From Nisaea nitritireducens (GTDB lineage Bacteria; Pseudomonadota; Alphaproteobacteria; Thalassobaculales; Thalassobaculaceae), in the NCBI RefSeq assembly GCF_014904795.1, contig NZ_JACZFS010000045.1, positions 1-64,000 on the forward strand: a stretch of 64,000 nucleotides of DNA, given 5' to 3'. The first letter of the stretch is position 1. Every line of letters begins with the position of its first letter. The translations under genes and the position numbers were made by a program. Under the pieces are notes generated by a model. That model worked only from the letters and a program-made list of their open reading frames with translations, had not been told where the DNA came from and made no database searches. Below, piece after piece: positions 16,330 through 26,379 of this stretch.

Positions 16330-17571
16330 TCAGATGCAGACGCTGGCGAGTGGTGGCAGGCCGTTGAAGGCGACCGAAGAATAGGTCGTCGTGTAGGCAC
16401 CGGTACCGAGAATCCAGACCTTGTCGCCGACCTTCAGGTCGAGCGGCAGCGGATAGGGGTTTTTCTCGTACATGACATCGACGCTGTCGCAGGTCGGCCC
16501 GGCCAACACGGCAGGCACGGCTTCGCCGGAGCGGATGGTCTCGATCTGGTAGCGGATGGCTTCGTCCATGGTCTCGGCCAGTCCGTTGAACTTGCCGATA
16601 TCGAGATAGACCCAGCGCGGCGCGTCACTGTCGTCCTTCTTGGACACCAGAACGACTTCGGCCTGGATAATGCCGGCATCGGCGACCAGGCCACGGCCCG
16701 GCTCGATGATCAGGTCGAGCGTGCGGTCTCCGAACTGCTCGCGCACTGCCGCCATGACGACCGCGCCATATTCCAGCAGGTCGGTCTCGCCATTGTCGTA
16801 GCGCGCGGGCATGCCGCCGCCGAGATTGATCATACGCAGGCCGACACCGGACAGGGCCAGCCGCTGCATCAGTTTGGCGACATCGGTCAGCGCTTCGCGC
16901 CAGGCGCGCGGGTTTTTCTGCTGAGAGCCGACATGAAAGGAAACACCATAGGCATCGAGGCCGAGGCGGTCGGCCTCAATCAGCAGGTCTCCGGCCATCT
17001 TTACGGAGCAGCCGAACTTGCGGGACAGCGGCCAGTCGGCACTGTCGTTCTCCGCCAGGATGCGGCAGAAGACGGACGCGCCCGGCGCGGAGCGGGCCAG
17101 CTTCTCGAGCTCGCCTTCGCTGTCGAAGGAGAACAGGCGGACACCGCAATCGAAGGCTTTGCGGATAGCGCTTTCTTTCTTGATGGTGTTGCCGAAGCTG
17201 ATCCGGCTCGGGCTGACGCCACGGCTCAGCACCAGATCGATCTCACCCATGCTGGCGCAGTCGAAATACCCGCCGAGCGCAGCCACCCGGTCGAGGATCT
17301 CGACCGACGGGTTGGCCTTGATGGCATAAAAGATATCGGCGCCGCGGAAACCGGCAGCCAGGGTGTTGTAGCGGGCTTCAACCATCTCGAGGTCGACCGC
17401 GAGCTGAGGGCCGTCGATCACTTCGGTAGCGAAATAGTGTGCCAGGCGTCCGGACACGTCGGAAACCGCACGCGCTACCGACTCCTGTTCCAGCTCGACG
17501 AGCTGAATGGAGGTGTTTTGATTATCGGAACAAGGAACAGCGGCAATCGCGCCGCGTTTCGGCTCAAGCAT
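16330..17571 (-). CDS. Group III PLP ornithine/lysine decarboxylase
   Basis: A 413-aa alanine-racemase-fold decarboxylase, the eukaryotic-like type. PLP-lysine is Lys85 in FYAIKANP. Other blocks are GVSFHVGSQ, the phosphate-binding MINLGGGMPARY, EPGRGLVADAG, catalytic CDSVDVMYEKNPYPLP and GAYTTTYSSVAFNG. It makes putrescine (or cadaverine). ATG at 17571 has GAGGGAAG upstream. An agmatinase, another putrescine route, is encoded at 26380, so two routes to putrescine may exist in this window. Confidence 0.92.
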   Translation of the reverse strand: MLEPKRGAIAAVPCSDNQNTSIQLVELEQESVARAVSDVSGRLAHYFATEVIDGPQLAVDLEMVEARYNTLAAGFRGADIFYAIKANPSVEILDRVAALGGYFDCASMGEIDLVLSRGVSPSRISFGNTIKKESAIRKAFDCGVRLFSFDSEGELEKLARSAPGASVFCRILAENDSADWPLSRKFGCSVKMAGDLLIEADRLGLDAYGVSFHVGSQQKNPRAWREALTDVAKLMQRLALSGVGLRMINLGGGMPARYDNGETDLLEYGAVVMAAVREQFGDRTLDLIIEPGRGLVADAGIIQAEVVLVSKKDDSDAPRWVYLDIGKFNGLAETMDEAIRYQIETIRSGEAVPAVLAGPTCDSVDVMYEKNPYPLPLDLKVGDKVWILGTGAYTTTYSSVAFNGLPPLASVCI

Positions 17572-17746
17572 CGGTGCTTCCCTCTCGGAACCGGTCCATT
17601 GGGACCTGAGTTTCAAAAAGGACGCCTCGTCGTTGCTTAACCTGCTTGGCTATCTCGCCTGGGCCAGTGGCACGTGCGCGCGTCGTGCGGACCATATGAA
17701 CGTGTTGATGTGGTTATGCAAGTAGAAAGGGGCGCAAAAAGTGCGC

Positions 17747-18469
17747 TCAGGCATGAATTATTCTTGAATGCACCTCGCGAATGCGCGCTGCTGTCTCCGG
17801 CGTCAGGGCACCGGTCAGGTCGCGCGGCATCCAGCGGCGCTGAAACGCGAGCAAGACGCTGCGTGCTGACCGGCTCATCACGGTATCCTCAGGAGCCGCA
17901 TATCCGATTTCCGAGAGCAGTCGCATCGCCTCCGAGAAATCGATGACTTCGGCGGCTGCTGAAGCCTGGGCGGGCCAGAGGCCGATGCCGCTGCGGGCAA
18001 GGCTCTCCCAGTTGAAGAGCTCGCCCGGGTCTTCCTTGCGGTCCGGGGCGACATCGGAATGGGCGAGGACACGCGTCGGCGGGATGGGATGGCGTCCGAG
18101 GATGGCTTTGGACAGGTGCGTGAGGCAGTCCATCTGCCTGTCCGGGAAATGTCGATAGCCGTATTGATGGCCCGGATTGACCAACTCGATGCCGATAGAG
18201 CGGGCATTGATGTCCGTTGCGCCCTGCCAGGAGGCAACGCCGGCATGCCAGGCCCGTCGGGCTTCATCGACCATCCGGTAGCAGCGGCCGTCCTCGTCGA
18301 TCAGATAATGGGCGCTGACCTTGGCGTCAGGGTCGGTCAGCCGGTCGAGGGCAGCCTCGGCCGACTGCATGCCGGTATAATGCAGCAGCAGTATGTCGAT
18401 CCCTGTCCCGTCCGGGCGAGCGTCGTGGTTCGGGGAGGGGCGCTCAATGATGTTCTCTATTCCCCCCAT
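17747..18469 (-). CDS. N-acetylmuramoyl-L-alanine amidase, AmpD/amidase_2 type
   Basis: A 240-aa zinc amidase that cuts the muramic acid-L-alanine bond in peptidoglycan fragments. Zinc ligands appear in LLLHYTG (His), VLAHSDVAP (His) and RKEDPGELFNW (Asp). SAHYLIDEDGRCYRMV and ARSIGIELVN are conserved. A C-terminal helical extension (about 170-240, FSEAMRLLSEIGY ... LLAFQRRWMPRDL) looks like a peptidoglycan-binding domain. No signal peptide, so likely cytosolic recycling. It starts seven bases after the EamA stop. Confidence 0.92.
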   Translation of the reverse strand: MGGIENIIERPSPNHDARPDGTGIDILLLHYTGMQSAEAALDRLTDPDAKVSAHYLIDEDGRCYRMVDEARRAWHAGVASWQGATDINARSIGIELVNPGHQYGYRHFPDRQMDCLTHLSKAILGRHPIPPTRVLAHSDVAPDRKEDPGELFNWESLARSGIGLWPAQASAAAEVIDFSEAMRLLSEIGYAAPEDTVMSRSARSVLLAFQRRWMPRDLTGALTPETAARIREVHSRIIHA

Positions 18470-18476
18470 CCCGTAC

Positions 18477-19388
18477 TTACCCCTCGGCTTTAGCTTCGGC
18501 TTTGGCTTCCGAGTCCACGCCCGCTTCCAGTTTCGGTGAGGGCGCCGACCGGCCGATGGTAACGGCGCCGACTCCGACGATGGTGAGCGCGGCACCGGCA
18601 ATCTGGAAGGCGTCCATATGCTCGCCAAGGAAGGTAATGCCGGAGGCAGCGCCGACCAGCGGAGCCAGAATGGTCAGCGGCATGGTCTGTGACACGTCGT
18701 ATTTCTGCAGAATCTTGTACCAGATCCCGTAGCCGAAAATGGTAACGCCCACTGCCATATAGATGACGCCGCCCCAACCGGCCGTCCCCGCTGTCTGCAG
18801 CGCTTCCCATTGCCCGTCCTCGAAGATGAACGAGGAGCCGAGGATCATGGGGGCGGCAAGCACGGACATCCAGGCATTCAGCACGAACGGGTTTATCGCC
18901 CCCATCCATTTCACCTGGATATGGGCGAGCCCCCAGAGCAGCGCGGCGATGATGACAAGGCCGAGATCGAACAGGCTGCTGGAGGTCTTCGGCGCGCCGG
19001 CCAGCATGGCGACACCGGCGAAGGCAATGGCGATGCCGAGGATCTGCCTCCGGTTCGGGCGCTCGCGGAAGAAAATGACCGCCAGGATCACGGCAAACGG
19101 CACCTGGATCTGTGCTGCGATGGCCGCCAGCGAGGCATCGGTACCCTTGAGCCCGGTAAACATGAAGGCGAAATGCAGGACGCCGAGAGTGACCGAGAGA
19201 CCGAAGATATGCAGAAACTTGATACCCCGCCATCTCAGGAAGGGCACCAGCAGGATGGCGGTTAGCAGGTAGCGCAGGCCGACCAGCATCATCGGTGAGA
19301 ATTCGGTCATGGCGATCTTGCCGAAGGCGAAATTCATGCCCCAGACCACCATGACAATGACGCCTAGCAGAATGTCCTGTGGCTTCAT
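18477..19388 (-). CDS. EamA/DMT-family transporter
   Basis: A 303-aa inner-membrane protein with about ten transmembrane helices in two EamA repeats. The start MKPQDILLGVIVMVVWGMNF and the repeat-end LVGAASGITFLGEHM are typical of drug/metabolite exporters of the EamA (O-acetylserine/cysteine) type. The C-terminus is a short charged tail (EAKAEAKAEG). ATGA overlap with the ABC-F stop couples the two genes. Direction and substrate cannot be judged from sequence. Confidence 0.88.
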   Translation of the reverse strand: MKPQDILLGVIVMVVWGMNFAFGKIAMTEFSPMMLVGLRYLLTAILLVPFLRWRGIKFLHIFGLSVTLGVLHFAFMFTGLKGTDASLAAIAAQIQVPFAVILAVIFFRERPNRRQILGIAIAFAGVAMLAGAPKTSSSLFDLGLVIIAALLWGLAHIQVKWMGAINPFVLNAWMSVLAAPMILGSSFIFEDGQWEALQTAGTAGWGGVIYMAVGVTIFGYGIWYKILQKYDVSQTMPLTILAPLVGAASGITFLGEHMDAFQIAGAALTIVGVGAVTIGRSAPSPKLEAGVDSEAKAEAKAEG

Positions 19389-21244
19389 GAAGCGCGGGCT
19401 TTCTCTATCGACTCGCGCAGCTCCTCAAGTTCAAGCCAGCGGTTTTCCGCATCGTCGAGTTCGGTCTGGGCTGCCTCGAGTCGCGCGCTTGCAGCCTTGA
19501 ACCGTTTGGGATCGCGGGTGAACAGGTCGGGGTTGGCAAGTTCGTTCCCGAGGGTCTCTATTTCCGTTCCGAGTTTGTCGATCGTGTCCGGAAGGGTGTC
19601 GAGCGCGCGCTGGTCCTTGTAGCTGAGCTTGGCGCGCGGCTGGGACGGTTTTTCGGCCGGGCTCGCCGATGGCTTGCTCTCGCGCTTTTTTGGTGCGGCC
19701 GCTCCTTCGGCTTCCGATTTCCGGAACGCCGCGTAGTCGCTGAAACCGCCGACGAATTCCTCGATCTTGCCGTCGCCCTCGACGGCGATGATGGAGGTCA
19801 CCACCCGGTCGAGAAAGTCTCGGTCATGGCTGACGAGGATGATCGTGCCGTCATATTCGCCGAGCACTTCCTGCAGCAGATCGAGGGTTTCGATATCAAG
19901 ATCGTTGGTCGGCTCGTCGAGCACCAGCAGGTTGTGCGGTCCGGCGAACAGCTTCGCCAGCAGCAGCCGGTTGCGCTCACCGCCGGAGAGGTTCTTCACC
20001 TGCGCCCGTGCCTGGCGCTCCTCGAACAGGAAGTCGCGGAGATAGGAGACGACATGCTTTGGTTTGCCATGAACGAAGACGGTATCGCCGCCGCCGGGGC
20101 AGAGTGTCGACCATAGGGTCGCATCGCCGTCCAGCGTCTCCCGGTACTGGTCGAAATAGACGGTTTCGACCCCGAAGCCTACCCGGACCCGGCCCTTGTC
20201 GGGTTTTTCCTGGTCGATCAGCATTTTCAGCAGCGTGGTCTTACCGGCCCCGTTGGCGCCGACCAGACCGATGCGGTCGCCCCGCTTGATGATGGTGGAG
20301 AAGTCTTTCGCCAGGACCTTCTCGCTGCCGTCGGGTTGCGTGTAGGACTTTGAAATATGGTTCGCTTCAATGACGAGCTGGCCGCCGGACTCGGCATCTC
20401 CGACGCTGAGATTGACCAGCCCCGTCCGCTTCATTCGCTCGGCGCGCTCCCGGCGCATGCCGAGCAGGCCACGGACTCGGCCCATGTTCCGCTTGCGCCG
20501 GGCAGTGAGCCCTTCTCGCAGCCACCGGGTTTCCTCGGCGATCTGTTTGTCGACCCGGCGCTGGGTCGCTTCCTCGTCCGCCAGCACCTTGTCCGCCCAA
20601 TCGGCGAACGCTGAAAAGCCTTCGGAATTGCGGCGCACCTCGCCCCGGTCGATCCAGTAGGTCCTGTTCGACAGCCGGCTGAGGAAGGTCCGGTCATGGC
20701 TGATCAGCAGGATGCCGCCCTTGAAGGATTCCAGCTCCTCTTCGAGCCATTCGATAGTCGGCAGATCGAGGTGGTTTGTCGGCTCGTCCAGCAGCAGCAC
20801 GTCGGGCTCAGACACCATCGCCCGGGCAAGTGCCACGCGGCGGGATTCGCCGCCGGACAGGGCGTCTGTCAGCCGGTCTCCGTCAAGGGAGAGGTGCAGC
20901 AGCATGGAATCGACCAGATATTCCGCCGGGTGCTCACCCGGATTGACCGACAGACCGCTCCGGACATGCTCGCGGATGGTGATGCCTTTCGGCAGGGGCG
21001 GGTCTTGCGGCAGGTAGGCGATCTTGGCACCGGGCTGCACAAACCGCTCGCCCTGGTCGAGATCAACTAATCCGGCGAGACATTTCAGCAGCGTCGATTT
21101 ACCGGAGCCGTTGCGGCCGACGAGGCAGATACGTTCGCCCTTGGCGACGGTGACATCTACATCGTCGAACAGAATGCGTTCACTGAGGGTGAGCCGGGCG
21201 TTGCGAAGGGCGACGATCGGCGGCGCAGAAGAAGCTCGGGCCAT
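19385..21244 (-). CDS. ABC-F ATPase, Uup-like
   Basis: A 619-aa soluble protein with two ABC domains and no membrane part. Walker A loops are GRNGSGKST and GANGAGKTT; signature motifs LSGGESRR and LSGGERNR; Walker B LLLDEPTNHLD and LVLDEPTNDLD. A linker (about 240-270) rich in Arg joins them. The C-terminal region has a Lys/Pro spacer and a coiled coil (about 545-615), which marks the Uup group, implicated in ribosome and DNA-structure homeostasis. It starts two bases after the TerB/DnaJ gene. Confidence 0.94.
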   Translation of the reverse strand: MARASSAPPIVALRNARLTLSERILFDDVDVTVAKGERICLVGRNGSGKSTLLKCLAGLVDLDQGERFVQPGAKIAYLPQDPPLPKGITIREHVRSGLSVNPGEHPAEYLVDSMLLHLSLDGDRLTDALSGGESRRVALARAMVSEPDVLLLDEPTNHLDLPTIEWLEEELESFKGGILLISHDRTFLSRLSNRTYWIDRGEVRRNSEGFSAFADWADKVLADEEATQRRVDKQIAEETRWLREGLTARRKRNMGRVRGLLGMRRERAERMKRTGLVNLSVGDAESGGQLVIEANHISKSYTQPDGSEKVLAKDFSTIIKRGDRIGLVGANGAGKTTLLKMLIDQEKPDKGRVRVGFGVETVYFDQYRETLDGDATLWSTLCPGGGDTVFVHGKPKHVVSYLRDFLFEERQARAQVKNLSGGERNRLLLAKLFAGPHNLLVLDEPTNDLDIETLDLLQEVLGEYDGTIILVSHDRDFLDRVVTSIIAVEGDGKIEEFVGGFSDYAAFRKSEAEGAAAPKKRESKPSASPAEKPSQPRAKLSYKDQRALDTLPDTIDKLGTEIETLGNELANPDLFTRDPKRFKAASARLEAAQTELDDAENRWLELEELRESIEKARAS

Positions 21245-21246
21245 AC

Positions 21247-21981
21247 TCAGTTCATGCCGCGCTGTTTGGCGATACGGTCATAGGCGGCGTTGATGGCGGC
21301 CATTTTTTCGGTCGCGGCGGCAACAAATTCCTCCGGCAGACCCTCGGCTATCAGCCGGTCCGGGTGATGCTCACGGATCAGGGTGCGGTAGACCCGTTTG
21401 ACCTCGGCATCGTCGGCGTCATGAGCAAGTCCGAGCACGCTGTATGGGTCCTCTGCATCCTTGTCGCCGGCGACGGCGCGCATGCGCTGGAAGGCAAGGG
21501 CATCGAAGCCGAAGATCTCGGAGAGGCGTTCAAGATAAGTGATCTCATTCTGGTGGATGACACCATCCGCCTTGGCAATATGGAAGAGGCTGAGCAACAG
21601 CTCTTCGAGCACGGGAGAGCCCGGATTGAACAGCCGGGCGATCTGCTGCGCGTAGACCTCGAAGCCCTCGGCATCGCGCCGGGCCAGATCCCACACCCGG
21701 CCGACATTCCGGATTTCTTCGGGGGGGATGTGGAAGACTTCCCGAAAGGCGGCGATCTCGTCACGGGTGACCACGCCATCCGCCTTCGCCATCTTGGCGC
21801 TGAGCACGACAACGCCAATGGTGAACGCGATTTTTCTGGTCGCGGCTTGCTCGTCTTTCGGCGCGTCGGAGCTGGCGAATCTGTCAACAGCATGGCCAGC
21901 GGTCGCGCCGAGCAGCGCGCCGATAGGACCGCCGAGCGCGAGACCGGCCGCGCCGCCAATGATTTTACCCCAGATACTCAC
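21247..21981 (-). CDS. TerB-DnaJ domain protein (DjlA-like)
   Basis: A 244-aa protein. The N-terminus is a glycine-rich hydrophobic segment (MSIWGKIIGGAAGLALGGPI) that probably sits in the membrane. Residues 45-165 form a TerB-like helical domain with ADGVVTRDEIAAFRE and ADGVIHQNEITYLERL, each with acidic residues. The J domain at the C-terminus carries HHPDRL, the HPD motif needed to stimulate DnaK. It matches DjlA co-chaperones. The start is GTG (21981) without a clear ribosome site. Confidence 0.9.
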   Translation of the reverse strand: MSIWGKIIGGAAGLALGGPIGALLGATAGHAVDRFASSDAPKDEQAATRKIAFTIGVVVLSAKMAKADGVVTRDEIAAFREVFHIPPEEIRNVGRVWDLARRDAEGFEVYAQQIARLFNPGSPVLEELLLSLFHIAKADGVIHQNEITYLERLSEIFGFDALAFQRMRAVAGDKDAEDPYSVLGLAHDADDAEVKRVYRTLIREHHPDRLIAEGLPEEFVAAATEKMAAINAAYDRIAKQRGMN

Positions 21982-22157
21982 GTTTCAAGCACTGCCGCGT
22001 ATTGTGGAACATTTGTAGAATATCATCGGAACATGTCGGCTGCCGGGGATTCCGTCAACAGCGCGTGTCGCCGCACGCGCGACAGCGTAGCCCCCTTGCT
22101 GGAGCCTGGAGGCGGGAGTAGTTTGCCAGCCCCACCTTTTTGAATGGAGATCCCGAT

Positions 22158-23561
22158 ATGGACGTAGAGGCGAAGCCCGTCGATGCCGCCACCCGCGATG
22201 CAGCGCTTGATGCTCTGAAGCAGATATTCGGGGATCGATTCACCACCTCAGAAGCCGTGCGTCACCAGCATGGCAAGGACGAGAGCTATCACACCCCGAT
22301 GGCACCGGACGCTGTCGTCTTCGCGGAGAGCGAAGAGGAGATCGCCCGTGCCGTTACAGTATGCAATCGGCTGAAATATCCGGTTATCCCGTTCGGCACC
22401 GGCACCTCGCTTGAAGGCCATATCGGGGCACTCAGAGGTGGTGTCTCTATTGATACCTCGCTGATGAACCGGGTGCTTGCGGTCCATGCCGAGGATCTGG
22501 ACGTCACCGTGCAGCCGGGCGTGACCCGCAAGCAGCTGAACGAGCATCTGCGCGATACCGGCCTGTTCTTCCCGATCGACCCGGGGGCCGACGCCTCCAT
22601 CGGCGGCATGACGGCGACCCGCGCTTCCGGTACCAACGCGGTGCGCTACGGCACCATGCGGGAAAACGTGCTGTCGCTGCGTATCGTCACGCCGAGCGGG
22701 GAAATCATCAGGACCTCGCGCCGGGCCCGCAAATCCTCCGCAGGCTATGACCTGACGCGCCTCTTCGTCGGCTCCGAGGGTACGCTCGGGGTGATCACGG
22801 AAATTACTCTCAAGGTCTATGGCATCCCGGAAGCGATCTCGTCGGCTGTCTGCCAGTTCGATACACTGGAAGGAGCGGTGGATTCCGTCATCACGACGAT
22901 CCATGCCGGTGTTCCCGTGGCTCGGATGGAACTGCTGGACGAAGTTCAGATGGGCGCCTGTATCGAGTATTCTAAGCTTGAAGGATACGAGGCCAAGCCG
23001 ACCATTTTCTTCGAATTCCACGGCAGCGAAGCCGGTGTTAAGGAGCAGGCGGAGACGGTTGAGGGCATCACCGGCGAGTTCGGTGGCAGCTCATTTCAGT
23101 GGGCGACCCGGACCGAGGACCGGAATGCGCTCTGGCAGGCCCGGCACGATGCCTTCTATGCCGCACTGGCCCAGCGTACCGGCTCGCAGGGCTGGCCGAC
23201 GGATGTTTGCGTACCGGTCTCGCGCCTTGCTGAATGTATCCGCGAGACCAAGAAGGACATCGTTGAGTCCGGTCTGTACGCGCCATTGGTCGGCCATGTC
23301 GGGGATGGTAATTTCCATCTCGTCTACATCATCGATCCGGAGAATGAAGAAGAGTTGAGCCGGGCGAAGGCGCACAGCGAGCGCATGGTGCACCGCGCCC
23401 TCGATATGGACGGGACCTGCACGGGCGAGCACGGGGTCGGCTACGGCAAGATGCCGTATCTGGAGCAGGAACATGGCCCCGCGCTGAACATGATGCGCTC
23501 AATCAAGCGGGCGCTCGATCCAAACAACATCATGAATCCGGGGAAGATCGTCGAGATCTGA
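22158..23561 (+). CDS. FAD-linked D-lactate/2-hydroxyacid dehydrogenase (GlcD/LDHD family)
   Basis: A 467-aa flavoprotein of the GlcD/DLD family, close to mitochondrial LDHD, oxidising D-lactate or other D-2-hydroxy acids. FAD-binding PCMH domain: PVIPFGTGTSLEGH, DPGADASIGGMTATRASGTN, VGSEGTLGVITE. The C-terminal domain has HVGDGNFH and GTCTGEHGVGYGK. ATG at 22158 has GGAG upstream; a TTG at 22140 would extend it. It diverges from the TerB/DnaJ gene across about 175 bases. Confidence 0.93.
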   Translation: MDVEAKPVDAATRDAALDALKQIFGDRFTTSEAVRHQHGKDESYHTPMAPDAVVFAESEEEIARAVTVCNRLKYPVIPFGTGTSLEGHIGALRGGVSIDTSLMNRVLAVHAEDLDVTVQPGVTRKQLNEHLRDTGLFFPIDPGADASIGGMTATRASGTNAVRYGTMRENVLSLRIVTPSGEIIRTSRRARKSSAGYDLTRLFVGSEGTLGVITEITLKVYGIPEAISSAVCQFDTLEGAVDSVITTIHAGVPVARMELLDEVQMGACIEYSKLEGYEAKPTIFFEFHGSEAGVKEQAETVEGITGEFGGSSFQWATRTEDRNALWQARHDAFYAALAQRTGSQGWPTDVCVPVSRLAECIRETKKDIVESGLYAPLVGHVGDGNFHLVYIIDPENEEELSRAKAHSERMVHRALDMDGTCTGEHGVGYGKMPYLEQEHGPALNMMRSIKRALDPNNIMNPGKIVEI

Positions 23562-23569
23562 AGGCGCCT

Positions 23570-25036
23570 TTAGCAGGCGAGCGTCTCGATCGGGCCTGGA
23601 GCTTTCTCAAGGTCCTGAACCGGATAGGCGCGTACGCGATCAGCCGGCAGATGCACACGTACCAGAGTTCCGACACCTGGCTCGCTCTCGAGCTTGATCG
23701 TTCCGTCATGCAGTTCGGTCAGGTTCCGGGCAAGAGACAGGCCAAGACCGACGCCGCCGTAGCGCCGGGAGAGATCCTGTTCTGCTTGCTGGAAAGGCTC
23801 CATGACACGTTCAAGATCCTTCGCGGATATTCCGACGCCGGTATCTTCAACGGTGATCTCAAGGCCCCCGTCATCGACAGTATTGACACTGACTGAGATC
23901 TTTCCGCCCGAAGGGGTGAATTTCACGGCGTTCGTCAGCAAGTTGATCACGACCTGGCGGAGGCGTGTTTCGTCGCCGAGAAATGCCGGAAAATCCTCCG
24001 GAATATCCAGGCTGAGGGTGAGTTGCGCCGCTGAGATCTTTTCGTTCAGCATACGCGCGCATGACCGCATCATCCGCTGCACATCGATCACGTTTTCATC
24101 CAGCGTCAAGAAGCCGGCCTCGATACGGGAAATATCGAGCAGGTCGTTCAGAACTGTCAGCAGGTGCTGGCCGGTATCGTTGATGTCTTTCGCATATTCA
24201 AGATACCGGTCGTTCTGCATTTTCCCGAAGAGCTGATCGGTCAGAATCTCGGAAAATCCGATGATTGCGTTCAAAGGGGTCCGCAACTCGTGGCTCATAT
24301 TCGCGAGGAATGCGCTCTTCGCCCGGTTCGCGTGATCCGCTTCGTATATCGTTTTCAGTAACTGCGCCTGACGGTCCCGCTCCTCGGTGATATCCGTGCC
24401 GGTCCCGCGATAGCCTTTGAACACATCTTCTTCGAAGATCGGCGTGCCGCTGATACGCCGGAAGCATGGCTCACCATTGGCCCCAAGGGCTGCATATTCG
24501 AAATCGCGGAACGACTCGCGGGCTTTGAGCGTTTCGCGATGCGCTTCCCACACGTCAGCCCGGTCTCTGTTCCAGCTCAGTGCTTCGAACCGCAGATATG
24601 AATCGCCGGGCTGGGCGGCGACTGGTTGTCCGGTGACGTTCTCGTATCTGTCCGACAAGTAAGTCAGTTTGTGCTCAGTATCGACTTCCCAGAACCAGTC
24701 GGGCGAGATGGAAGCGAAGTCCTGAAAACGCTTTTCGCTTGCCTTGAGCGCCTTGCTCAATCGGCGGCGGCGCAAATAACCGAATACCAAGAGGGTGATC
24801 AGGGCGCCTTGCAGCAGGAAAAAGAGCGCCCCGCACCAAATCAGGGTCGCACTCAGAAACGGAGATCTGGAACTGTCAGCCGTCGCAGAATCAGTGACGG
24901 CTTGTGTGGGGGATGATGGCTGGACTGGTGCCGTCGGGGCGGTGTTGGATTGCGCACTGACCGCGGTGTCATACAGCAGCACTATCGCTGCCAATCCCGT
25001 GAACAGGACCGCGTAACGCAGAGAATTGATGCGCAT
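23570..25036 (-). CDS. PAS-containing sensor histidine kinase
   Basis: A 488-aa membrane kinase. Hydrophobic segments at about 8-22 and 62-88 flank a short Ser/Thr/Pro-rich periplasmic stretch. One PAS domain follows (about 100-225; SPDWFWEVDTEHKLTYLSDR, then the PAC end GTGTDITEERDRQ). The phospho-acceptor box SAFLANMSHELRTPLNAIIG and a full ATPase domain (LLTNAVKFTP, EDTGVGIS, YGGVGLGLSLA) complete it. No response regulator lies next to it, so it is an orphan kinase. It converges on the FAD dehydrogenase gene with eight bases between stops. Confidence 0.9.
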   Translation of the reverse strand: MRINSLRYAVLFTGLAAIVLLYDTAVSAQSNTAPTAPVQPSSPTQAVTDSATADSSRSPFLSATLIWCGALFFLLQGALITLLVFGYLRRRRLSKALKASEKRFQDFASISPDWFWEVDTEHKLTYLSDRYENVTGQPVAAQPGDSYLRFEALSWNRDRADVWEAHRETLKARESFRDFEYAALGANGEPCFRRISGTPIFEEDVFKGYRGTGTDITEERDRQAQLLKTIYEADHANRAKSAFLANMSHELRTPLNAIIGFSEILTDQLFGKMQNDRYLEYAKDINDTGQHLLTVLNDLLDISRIEAGFLTLDENVIDVQRMMRSCARMLNEKISAAQLTLSLDIPEDFPAFLGDETRLRQVVINLLTNAVKFTPSGGKISVSVNTVDDGGLEITVEDTGVGISAKDLERVMEPFQQAEQDLSRRYGGVGLGLSLARNLTELHDGTIKLESEPGVGTLVRVHLPADRVRAYPVQDLEKAPGPIETLAC

Positions 25037-25132
25037 TCCTTCAACCTCGGCATTCGCTGTTTTGGAATTCCGTCGGTTCAGTTGGATGTCCAACCGAATG
25101 CGCAACAATCCTCTGTTTGGATTAATAAATTC

Positions 25133-26251
25133 TTACGTCTCCCGGACGGCATCCATCACGGCGGCACAGAATCCATCAAACGCATCGCGTTCGATCCAGC
25201 GGACCACGGCGACCATGTCGAGTTCCGGATCGATCCAGATGACGTTCGAGCCTTTGCCCTTGGCGAAATAGCTGGTGCGCGGTGCGGAAGGCGCGGAGCC
25301 ACCCTCAACGTTGAGCCACCAGAGATAGCCGTAATCCGCATTGATCGGGCACGGAGTTGTGGCCTGGCCGATATAATTATCGGAGATCAGCTGCTTGCCA
25401 TTCCAGGCGCCGCCACGGGCCATGAGCAGCCCGGTCCGGGCCTGATCGCGAGAGCTGATGAACATGCCGCCGCCCCAGTGCGAGCCGCCGGAGACCGATT
25501 GGATTTTCTTGCCGTCTATATCGACCCAGGAATTCTCGTAACCGTGCCATTCCCAGTCGGAGGATGCGCCGATCGGGTCCATGATGCGCTCTTTGATGAC
25601 TTCCGGAAGCGGCCGCTTCCAGACCCGGAGCAGGGCGAGGGCCAGCCGGTTTACCCGAACATCGTTATATTCCCAGAAAGTGCCGGGGGTCTGCATGTCG
25701 CGGGTCTTGCCCTTGAGCGTGCCTTCTCCTGCCTGGGCGTCGAGATCGCGGTTGTGATCGATCCAGTCGGGCTTGCTCCACAGTGTGCCCTGCCACTCGC
25801 TGGTCTGCTGCAGCAGTTGCGCCCAGGTGATCGGTTTGTTCTGTGGGTCGTCGAAACCGCCATCGTCAACCAACTCGGCGACCGGACTGTCGAAGCTGGG
25901 GATCAGGCCGTCATCCAGCGCCAGACCGGCGCAGATCGAGAGGTAGCTCTTGGCGATGCTGAAGGTGATGTCCGGGCGCGTGGTGTCGCCCCATTCATGG
26001 ACGATGCGGCCGCCCTTCAGGATTATGCCATGCGGGTCGGCGCGTGGCCGGGTGATGCCGATGACGTCGCGCAGGCCTTCCGGCTCTCCGAACAGATCGT
26101 TGTCGAGGGCGCGACGAATATCGCGGTCCATCGTGGATTCGTTCTTGATGGCGAAGTCGCTGGCGGCTTTCAGACCGGAGGCGTCGAAGCCGGCGTCACG
26201 CGGGTCGATGCGCTCCCAAGACTCGCTTGAGGCAGGAAAATACTGTGTCAT
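25133..26251 (-). CDS. Beta-lactamase-class serine hydrolase
   Basis: A 372-aa protein of the class C beta-lactamase / esterase family. The nucleophile motif SxxK is SIAK in ITFSIAKSYLS near residue 100, the Tyr motif is EYNDVR, and a C-terminal FAKGKGSN may serve as the third element. No signal peptide, so a cytosolic esterase or peptidase is likelier than a resistance enzyme. ATG at 26251 begins the typical N-terminus MTQYFPASSESWERIDPRDA. It diverges from agmatinase. Confidence 0.85.
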   Translation of the reverse strand: MTQYFPASSESWERIDPRDAGFDASGLKAASDFAIKNESTMDRDIRRALDNDLFGEPEGLRDVIGITRPRADPHGIILKGGRIVHEWGDTTRPDITFSIAKSYLSICAGLALDDGLIPSFDSPVAELVDDGGFDDPQNKPITWAQLLQQTSEWQGTLWSKPDWIDHNRDLDAQAGEGTLKGKTRDMQTPGTFWEYNDVRVNRLALALLRVWKRPLPEVIKERIMDPIGASSDWEWHGYENSWVDIDGKKIQSVSGGSHWGGGMFISSRDQARTGLLMARGGAWNGKQLISDNYIGQATTPCPINADYGYLWWLNVEGGSAPSAPRTSYFAKGKGSNVIWIDPELDMVAVVRWIERDAFDGFCAAVMDAVRET

Positions 26252-26379
26252 CTCGGTCTCTTGATATCTCGGCAGGAGACGGACAGTAGCGCCCTTCTGT
26301 TGGGAGGGTCCAGACTTGCAATCCGCGCTGGCCCAATCGCAAACTGGAACGAAAGCACCGGGACCGGGGGACACAGGCG

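Noticed and set aside
25133-26251. An antibiotic-resistance beta-lactamase
   Set aside because: It has the SxxK fold, but no signal peptide, and the N-terminus resembles cytosolic esterase-type relatives.
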